DNA of 64,000 nucleotides, taken from contig CM063114.1 in assembly GCA_031841125.1 (NCBI GenBank), forward strand, positions 46,211,574 through 46,275,573, in the 5' to 3' direction. Below the pieces are notes generated by a model. That model was not told the DNA's origin and did not search any database. It saw only the letters and a program-made list of their open reading frames with translations. The translations under genes were made by a program, and so were the position numbers. Below are positions 57,002 to 64,000 of the stretch, one piece after another; within the stretch, counting starts at the first letter, position 1, and every line of letters starts with the position of its first letter. The stretch comes from Acanthococcus lagerstroemiae. Its lineage: Eukaryota; Arthropoda; Insecta; Hemiptera; Eriococcidae.

Positions 57002-57302
57002 CGACAGTATCGTTTATTTTTGAATGCTTACGAGTTGTTAGGGTAGAATTATTTCAGTGCGGTAGAATATCGGTTTCGTAATTAAAACTATTTCGATTCG
57101 AGTTTATCTTGTTCGAAGTGTCATACTCATCGACACCGACTAGAATTTTGAATGCCGAGGGGCAGATGTCACCGGTATTCTCCCCAATCACTTTTGCTGT
57201 GCAAATTGGAAGGCCGTCTGAAGAAATTCAAGTTGCCTTGCAGTGAGGTTGTGGGAGCTGGAATTGGCTCCTCGTAAGCGATCATCACGAGTATCAACCA
57301 CA
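57002..57302 (+). other. Candidate exon upstream of a strong splice donor
   Basis: The sequence ends CAACCACA and is followed by GTAAGTA (57303-57309), a near-ideal donor. The start of the exon and any reading frame are not clear; stops occur in all frames upstream, so it could only be untranslated or a chance donor. Confidence 0.2.
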
Positions 57303-57439
57303 GTAAGTACCAATAAATTTGTACATTATATTTCTTTTCTTACTATTCATAAGAAGTTTTCCAGGTTATATCTCTGTGAGGATGATCGACAGTTTACATG
57401 AGAATTCTGCGAGGCAATATCGAATTGATTCTTGCAATC

Positions 57440-57792
57440 GGAGGTGTAACAAATGAGGGGGGGGGCTGTCCCCCAATCAGTGGAATTGGAAAAATTGGCC
57501 AAATTCTTGCCAATTGGCAAATCGAACGATCTGGACACTCGACATTTTTTATTTAACCAGCAGAGTCCCACCGACAAGTTGGGAAAATCGACAAGTCAAA
57601 ACTTTTTTTGGCTTTGACAGTTTATTTGACCAGCTCATAGAGGGGAATTTTGAGTTAAGAAGTTACAAAATTCCGGAAGGTCAAAAGCTTGTTTTGGCAC
57701 TACAGTTAGGAATTCTGAGTTGAGTAGTTGGAACTTTCACAATTTTACCCTCCCCCGCCCACTCTAATGAAAACTCTTTGCTACGCTCCTAC
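57440..57792 (+). repeat. CAGGGACGTAGC-family repeat (diverged copy)
   Basis: AAATCGACAAGTCAAAA, GAGTTGAGTAGTTGGAA and CTCTTTGCTACGCTCCT match the MITE at 39739-39976 read in reverse. It has a 9-base G run near its left side. A target duplication is not clear. Confidence 0.6.
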
Positions 57793-58195
57793 TCATGATT
57801 CTGATGTTGGTGGTGGTTCAGTGGGTAATCCTGATTACAGAGTTTATTACAATTATTAGAATTTTGAGGCACCCCCATTCTGAGAATCTAACTTTGTGAC
57901 ATACGGGACCCTTTCCATACGATCCGTTATTTCATAGTCTATCCGAAACATTCAACACCTAAGAATTGCAGTTTTATGGGTCAAGTGGCATTGCTTCTAG
58001 TACGACGATTTTATTGTTTACGATAGTAGCTATTTTGAAAACACATACCGTATAATTATGCAATTGAATAATGGTCGATTTACATTATGGAAGGAAAAAT
58101 TCAAGTTGATAATGGAAACTGAAAACTTGGGATATTTTGTGAGAATTTAGAATCTATCTTTACCACAGGGCTAATTTTGATATTATTTTTGTTAG

Positions 58196-58298
58196 TTACG
58201 AAACGAATTGGATGCCACGTTTAACGATGTTTCGGAGCCGAACCTGGACGGTAGTGACGATGGTGAAGACGTCGAAATAAGCGAGGATGAAGACGACA
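58196..58298 (+). other. Candidate exon with acidic coding content
   Basis: A TATTATTTTTGTTAG acceptor precedes an open frame that reads LRNELDATFNDVSEP and then DGSDDGEDVEISEDEDD. Acidic N-terminal stretches of this kind occur in piggyBac-like transposases and in many host proteins; nothing more specific can be said. The frame then enters an ATT microsatellite. No donor is clear. Confidence 0.3.
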
Positions 58299-58412
58299 TT
58301 ATTATTATTATTATTGTTATTATTGAATTGAATTGAATTGAATTGAATTGAATTGAATAACTTTTTATTGTTATTATTATTATTATTATTATTATTGTTA
58401 TTGTTATTATTG
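58299..58412 (+). repeat. (ATT)n - (GAATT)n - (ATT)n compound microsatellite
   Basis: ATT units (58299-58324), about 6.5 GAATT units (58325-58357), then ATT/GTT units (58368-58412). The central pentamer equals the RTE tail at 4912-4925. Confidence 0.85.
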
Positions 58413-59055
58413 TTTGCTGTAATACTTCATACACAACTTTAAAAACTTGCGAATGTTGTTATGTTTACATTTTTAGATGTTGATCTTGCCCTGTTCAGTA
58501 TGGAGGTTTATTATCGCTTAAATTTGTACTTTGGTTCTTTTCAGTGTACCATTTTTCAATGTAATACCAGCAAAATGGTAGAAGAAATTGAGTACCAAAA
58601 AAATTCAATATTCCTGCCCTGTCACTGTGTCAGTATACAGAGGCGTTACTGGAAAATTTTTTGGGTCATAATTTTTTCAGTCGTGTTGACCTACATTTGT
58701 CTCGGCATTGTTGGATTTTTGGGGGGAGGGGTAATTGCTGTATCACATAATACTAATTCGTTTACAAATTTTTTATAACTACGAGTATAAATATAATTTG
58801 CATTTAAATTTGGGGGGGGGGGAATTTTGATTATTTCCTTACTCCCCCCCCCCAAAAAAATGGGGTTAATATTATTCGCCCTCCCCCCACCCGGCGACGC
58901 CCATATCAGTATAGCATTTAAAACATAATTCTATTGAAAACGAACAGTATAGTGAATGTGTGCGTGAGCATCGAAAATAGCTATATAGAAACAACCCTGA
59001 AATGAGATCGAAAAATTCTATATCAAAAAAGCTATATAGAAATTTGACTTCAGAA
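58413..59055. other. Unassigned; 105-codon frame with one hydrophobic segment
   Basis: The plus frame 58461-58778 contains a hydrophobic run (FWVIIFSVVLTYICLGIVGF). The frame has no homologue I know and may be chance. G run 58812-58822 and C run 58844-58853 follow. Confidence 0.35.
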
Positions 59056-59330
59056 GCGATATAGGTACGATATAGCAATGTCGATATAGATACGATATAG
59101 CCCTGTCGATATAGGTACGATATAGCACTGTCGATATAGGTACGATATAGCACTGTCGATATAGATACGATATAGCAATGTCGATATAGGTACGATATAG
59201 CCCTGTCGATATAGGTACGATATAGCACTGTCGATATAGATACGATATAGCAATGTCGATATAGGTACGATATAGCCCTGTCGATATAGGTACGATATAG
59301 CACTGTCGATATAGATACGATATAGCAATG
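59056..59330 (+). repeat. 25-bp tandem array, 11 copies with trimer higher-order pattern
   Basis: Unit TCGATATAGGTACGATATAG plus CACTG. Eleven units fill 275 bp exactly. Units ending CCCTG, CACTG and CAATG follow one another in order in most of the array, and the A/G variant (GATACG or GGTACG) tracks them, giving a 75-bp higher-order unit. Three overlapping minus-strand frames are by-products, because 25 is not a multiple of 3. Confidence 0.93.
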
Positions 59331-59490
59331 TCGATATCGAGTATATATCCGTACAATGTCGACATTCTATATCGTCATTTGTCGAGATCAATTAGCAATA
59401 TTCGAGCTGGAAACGATATCGATTTAATCTCGACGTCGATGTAGAATCCGGAATAAATCTGACATAAATCCGGAATAATTGTCAACAGGG

Positions 59491-59885
59491 AAGTTTCTAA
59501 GTAGGTTTTCATTATGTTGACTACTAGTACAAGTCATTCAAGCTGCCTCACACGCCGCTTCGTATTGACTTCACGAACCGCCTTTAGAATACTATACGGG
59601 CGCTTCAACTAATAAATTTTACCGTTATCTTGACATCTTATGACTCACAATGATGCAACCCCGAACTAAAGGAAGACGCCAACACCGGAAGATCCTATGA
59701 TTTAGAAGCATATTAATTAAGTTCCTTATTCAAGTTCCTTATATAATACTCGTAAACGTTTGCTAGCATACCATGGCTTGAAATTTTAGTTCTCTTTTTC
59801 AATCAAATTAATCTATTTATTGATTCCCATTTTATTTTAGTTTCATTCAGATGATTATTTTAACCAGTTTGTGTTTTCTTTTCAG
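59491..59885. other. Unassigned sequence ending in a strong splice acceptor
   Basis: Ends GTGTTTTCTTTTCAG at 59885, a good polypyrimidine tract and AG. No other feature. Confidence 0.35.
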
Positions 59886-59940
59886 AATAGCCTGTCCATT
59901 CGAACTAAGATGTGAGTTGATGACAACATGGTGCCCAGTG
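59886..59940 (+). other. Candidate 55-nt exon flanked by strong splice sites
   Basis: Preceded by TGTGTTTTCTTTTCAG and followed by GTAAGTTG. One frame is open across it (IACPFELRCELMTTWCPV). The small size and the two good sites suggest a host exon, but no neighbouring coding exon is proved. Acceptor-like and donor-like words occur by chance at this spacing, so confidence is low. Confidence 0.3.
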
Positions 59941-61869
59941 GTAAGTTGCTTATCATATTCTCTAACTTAATTCGTTTTTTGTGCCAAAATTATCGCAATT
60001 TTCCGATTGACTGATCACTGAAATGTTTTTGCTGAATGCGTAATATGTATGGTTCAAGAAGTCCTTGTATAAGCAGTTTTACTCTCCCCCCCCCCCCCCT
60101 GAGAAGAACACTGGACGAGTTGATCACTTGAAATACGAAAACTGATAGCGCGGATCTCCTGTGTCTAGATCTGGTTGGACAGAGAAACGGAATTTGTCTC
60201 GTCGAATTAGGTTTTTGAACCTGGTTACAGTTCCTATGCACGATTTTTTTATTCTTTTCAAAATACACACCTCTGAAAAAGGAAAAATCACTACCCATCA
60301 GACGCTTACGTGTCCTCCAATTGTGGTGCAAACTCGCACAAAACAGGTTTGCATTTTGCTCGAAAATAAAGATGAATGTGCTTCTTGAAATCCTAAATTT
60401 CCTTAACCTTAACCCTGAAACGGAGGGGAGGAGGGTCAGAATAGCTTTTCACGAAGCTGTGCATTAACACAAGCCTTTTATGATTAGCAATGGAGAATTT
60501 GGGTCATATTTCTTCCTTCATAATATTTCACAAACAGCAATACCCTTGGAATGGCTTCCTTGCCTTTATACCTTCCCGTCTCCGGGAATCTTTCCTGCTC
60601 TTTTTCCCCACTCCTGTAGAACCATGCATTCATAATTGTGTCTTGGTTATTTATTGGGGCCATTTAGATATTTTTCAAAATGAAACTTTTTCAGTTTTTA
60701 TTAATAATTTGAAAATTTGAAATCGAAAGATGCATTGTTGAGTTTTTGAGGTCACAAGCGGAATTTGTTTTCGATATTCTTGTTGGGGTGGACTGTGATG
60801 CTCGCCTGATAAATTGACTCCTGCGACACCGAACTTCAGCCTCTGAAACCCACTGTTTGGGGTATCGCTTCAGAGACCTGAGGGCATTTCAATGTTGGTT
60901 GGCTGGAACTTGATGAAGGGCACTTGTGGGGGAGAGGAGCTCAAGGTCAAAATGTTTATAAACTCGAAGGATATCGCTTTTTAGACTCTTGGTCACTGAA
61001 TTCATTTTGGATATTATTTTCACTGCAAATTGAAAATAGAGAAAGCGAGTTGGGGAAGGGGAGGGACGTAAAGTGTCGAAGTTATCGACAATTACAATGT
61101 GGGTGTATTTTTTCAAATTCTAAGATTTGGTGAATTCTTTTTTGATATATTTTTTTGACTGCAAGTTGAAGATTGATGGCGTTTTGAAAAGGTCCCAAGT
61201 GCAAATATGTCGACTTGTGAAAAACATATTTGAAAATTCAAAGTGATTTTATTAAAATATGAGACATGTTGGCTCTGTAGCCTAAATTTTATCGAACTTA
61301 GATACTTTCCCTCTTTTCTTAATAATTGGATGTTTTATGATTTCAAGAAATCATTAACAATAAATTAGATCCTGTTTGAGGCGACATTTTTTGCTGAGTT
61401 TTTGTTAGAAAAAAGTGAATTAAATTGACTCCCACGAAATTGTTTAGTCACTTTAGTAAATTTGCGACTCAAAAATCGAAGAACTTATCAAAAATATTCG
61501 TAAAATTAACAAACATGAACAATTATTGGTCGAGATAATACAGCATCATGATGAGGAATTCTTTCGTAGCTTTTTTGGAACAGGAACACGTGATATTCAT
61601 GATGCCATGCGCATTCGGTTTTGGGTTTTCCAACATGGACGAGTTACTAAAATATGGAAACCAAAATACTAACGTTAAGTAATCGCAGCAAAACAGAATA
61701 CCATTGCTTCATCTGAACAGTCCATCAAGGTAGTAGATAAATTTCTCGGAAAGTCTCTCTCATCCCCAGAAGTATAGTTCCGAGTGATTAAAAGGGGGGG
61801 GGAGGTAAAAACTTTGAGCTCTATCGGATAATATTAATGCGTGTTTCACGGGGAGGGTGGGGGGGGTTA
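59941..61869. other. Unassigned 1.9 kb
   Basis: A 14-base C run at 60086-60099 and a 9-base G run at 61794-61802. No coding motif in any frame. Confidence 0.4.
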
Positions 61870-62690
61870 TCAGATTCTAGCTTTTTTGGTCAAAATTGGC
61901 CATTTGAATAAAAAATACCTACCTAAAAATAAAAAATAAATCACCGATTTTGATGAAATTCGGGTAAATTGTTGTCTGGATTCATTATATATTATGCATG
62001 CAAAATTTTATCCATTTACATTGGCCAGTGTTACCCTAGTAACGATTCAAATGTTGAAAAACGTGATTTCTTAGCTAAAACTTTGGAATTCCAACGCGTG
62101 TCTGCGCTTTGCGGAACTGCATTGGGACAAGAATGTAGGAACTATAAATATTTTTAAAACTCAGGAAATCATATTTTGAAAAGGAGTATTCAGGATAAAC
62201 TTCGGGAAAACGTTGTTTAAAAAAGAAAAAGTTAGCCAAAATTTTCAGAGGAAATTTACAAATTTACCAGTTTTGTTGAAAATGACCAGGATTCTTGGTA
62301 CAGTGTGTTCATTATGTATGCAAACGATTACCCTTTAGGCTTCACTTGTAATGCAGTGACGCCAAGAAATGTATTCTTTATTGTAGATCAGGGGAGGCAC
62401 CTCGGAATTCCAAAGTTTTGCATACCTGAAAAATCAAGTTTTTCAACATTTGAATCGTTATTGTGGTAACACTGGCGAATATAAATGAATTCAATTTGTC
62501 ATGCATAATGTAATAATTTCAGACAGAAAATTTACTGGACTTTCATGCAAATTGGTAAATTTTTCTTAATATTTGTATATATTTTTTCAAATGGCCAATG
62601 TTGACTAAAAAAGTTGAACATTGACTCTCATGAGGCACTGGTTTATAATATACGATCAAGCTCAGACTACCGTGAGATTTTGAATTTTTG
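61870..62690. repeat. Large inverted repeat, arms about 220 bp
   Basis: Left words GGCCAGTGTTACCCTAGTAA, CGATTCAAATGTTGAAAAAC and AACTTTGGAATTCC are mirrored at 62407-62500. Outer parts also match (TTTTTTGGTCAAAATTGGCC against TTTTTTAGTCAACATTGGCC reversed from about 62615). A third, direct copy of part of the arm lies in the loop near 62262-62340. Probably a foldback element with internal duplication. Confidence 0.75.
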
Positions 62691-62992
62691 AAATAATTTC
62701 TGGGTGGGGGGGGGGGGTTAATATTCCGAGAAAAGTTTTTTAAATAAAGACCACCCTGCGGTACATGTGCATGATGTTCGCTGATAACCAGTGAGTGAGT
62801 ACTGAGTAGTGATATCGCAGTAGCATAATGCTAACTCACGTACATTGGTGAAGAGTTTTTCTCCATAAAAAATGTAGGTAGCGCTTTTTCTCTTCAGGTG
62901 CCGTATTCGTGCTGGACGTTGGCGATCGCGGTTTCTGATGCCCGACTTTCCTGGGCAGGGTTAATTAGGATAGTATGCCGTTGCTTCCCCCG
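62691..62992. other. Unassigned; 12-base G run
   Basis: G run at 62706-62717. Nothing else recognised. Confidence 0.4.
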
Positions 62993-63158
62993 CAGGGCCG
63001 GATTAAGGTCTTGAGCGCCCCTGGGCACTCACTTAGAAGCATCCCTCCCCCTTTCGAGCCTTGGGAATAGCGAGTTGGGAATGAATTTTTGTATATTACA
63101 TTCGAAAATTTCTGCACGCCCTCAAAAATGTTCCGCCCTGTGCATTAATCCGGGCCTG
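62993..63158. mobile_element. 166-bp hAT MITE, 7 of 8 bp TSD
   Basis: Left CAGGGCCGGATTAAGG; right end reversed CAGGCCCGGATTAATG. Flanks TTCCCCCG (62985-62992) and TTCTCCCG (63159-63166) differ at one base. The one difference suggests moderate age. Confidence 0.85.
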
Positions 63159-63445
63159 TTCTCCCGTTTCGGTTGCGGTAGAGTTTCCCGTCTCTGTACC
63201 GAAGAGTGTGCAGCTGCAGTTCACTTACTAATCACGTGTTTCGCAACATTGAGTAAGCTGCCCACGACACGCACAGTACCAATCTTTCTGACCTATTATT
63301 ACTATGTGAAACTCTTTGAATGGTAAATGAAGATTGCTAGAATATGTAGAATAACATGTTCGCTCTGAAAAGGGCGTAAGTGTGCACACTGTGGCCCTTT
63401 TTAAAACGGCACCATTATTAAAGTACTTACTAAAATGTCATGGTG
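63159..63445. other. Unassigned spacer
   Basis: No gene seen. Confidence 0.35.
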
Positions 63446-63539
63446 CCTCCCCCCCCCCATTCGACTGAAACGGAGGGCCAGTCAGATCACACCCTCCCCC
63501 CCCCCATTCGACTGAAACGGAGGGCCAGTCAGATCACAA
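63446..63539 (+). repeat. Perfect 47-bp tandem duplication
   Basis: CCT plus a 10-base C run, then ATTCGACTGAAACGGAGGGC and CAGTCAGATCACA, twice in a row with no difference. The identity suggests a very recent duplication or an assembly artefact at the C run. Confidence 0.9.
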
Positions 63540-64000
63540 AATAGACAAGCCCGCTATTAGGCAGACAAACAAAACAGAAGATAAGGTCACAGTTTTTTTG
63601 ACCTATTTCGGAGTCTGAAAAATGAACAAGAGTGGTACCTAACCTAATAATACAGTTGTCATTCAGTCGCACAGTGGCGCAGATTTGCCCTTCTATGGCT
63701 TTCTCGTTACTCTTCTGCAGATTGGCTGGCTAATACTTCCTTTGTAGTGAATTTTTGAAGCCGTTACCAGAAACGCCAACTGCCAACAGCCACCACTGTG
63801 CCGACATTTACAAATAAACGAAAATGGCGGCGTTCTCAAATTAATCTAATAAACGCTGAATTTAAAATATGATATCTTTGTGCTCGGAAATACGCGCGCG
63901 TATTACGTTGGCAGCCAAGAAAACAGAAGAACATTTAATTGGCGAGGATAGTCGCAGCCGAGCTCCAACGAATGTAAACAAGACGAGAAATATTTAATGC
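63540..64000. other. Unassigned; one YY1-like ATGGCGGC word
   Basis: ACGAAAATGGCGGCG at about 63820 resembles the YY1/Pho core, a motif common at promoters. No other promoter evidence. Confidence 0.3.

Larger units (their letters stand above)
55096..59490. mobile_element. Candidate 4.4-kb transposon with CCCTRTTGACAATT ends
   Basis: Left end CCCTATTGACAATTGT and right end, reversed, CCCTGTTGACAATTAT. Both ends continue with CCGGATTTA and GATTCTAYATCGAC words and then, about 130-160 bp inside, a tandem array of ATATCGA / CTATATAG character. No target duplication was found, and no transposase is recognised inside. Alternatives are two separate insertions of one small element in opposite orientation. 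The borders are supported by the inverted match; the unity of the interval is an inference. Confidence 0.5.

Noticed and set aside
58872..59391. Three overlapping minus-strand ORFs of 113-143 codons with repeating Tyr-rich peptides
   Set aside because: They are products of the 25-bp array, which has no stop in any minus frame; the same peptide appears in all three frames.
63818..63834. YY1/Pho-like site as a promoter
   Set aside because: A single short motif with no downstream gene or initiator evidence.

Overview
This window is eukaryotic nuclear DNA, most likely from an insect or another arthropod. It is AT-rich and the ORFs are short and scattered. It contains decayed R1-, RTE- and I-group LINEs, a Penelope-like element, a Ty3/Gypsy remnant, mariner pieces and many small hAT-type DNA transposons. 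There are no bacterial operons, rRNA genes or CRISPR arrays. I found no complete host protein gene. A few splice-site-flanked segments near 57.3-59.9 kb are the only weak candidates for host exons. The species cannot be read from the sequence.

Layout. 1-5 kb: the 3' part of an R1-like LINE (minus), then a nearly full-length but broken RTE LINE (plus, 2.0-4.9 kb). 5.1-8.5 kb: a second LINE 3' end, split by a nested stack of DNA transposons (hAT-A 5485-8380, containing hAT-B 6714-7900 with a perfect 8-bp target duplication, containing hAT-C 6985-7708, containing a SINE fragment). 9.7-12.3 kb: two more LINE 3' ends (minus) and a 250-bp palindrome. 12.4-14 kb: a mariner-like scrap, a hAT MITE with perfect target duplication, and a tandem-repeat-bearing dispersed repeat. 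14.9-17.0 kb: a Penelope-like element with 81-bp inverted flanks and one long reading frame for RT plus GIY-YIG. 18.9-25 kb: LINE scraps, a tRNA-derived SINE, an RTE copy and a LINE with an RNase H domain. 25-36.5 kb: mostly unassigned, with MITEs, a degenerate tandem array split by a LINE, and a hAT transposase scrap. 36.8-39.1 kb: a G-rich block with a Helitron-like end, then an R1-like LINE. 39.5-42.6 kb: a 135-bp satellite interrupted by a hAT MITE, a dispersed repeat, and an internally deleted copy of the RNase H LINE family. 42.7-44.7 kb: a 2-kb degenerate array that changes orientation at its centre. 47.2-51.1 kb: a Gypsy remnant (LTR, integrase, RNase H) fused to an RTE fragment and to a partial second LTR. 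51-64 kb: tetranucleotide array, MITEs, a 4.4-kb stretch with matching inverted ends and different tandem arrays inside each end, a large inverted repeat, and many long G or C runs.

The genes here do not cooperate in a pathway. The window records successive insertions, mostly dead, in which hAT-type non-autonomous elements with 8-bp duplications are the youngest-looking clear events and the Penelope-like element has the best-preserved reading frame. Names of transposon groups rest on recognised protein motifs or terminal structure, not on a database search.
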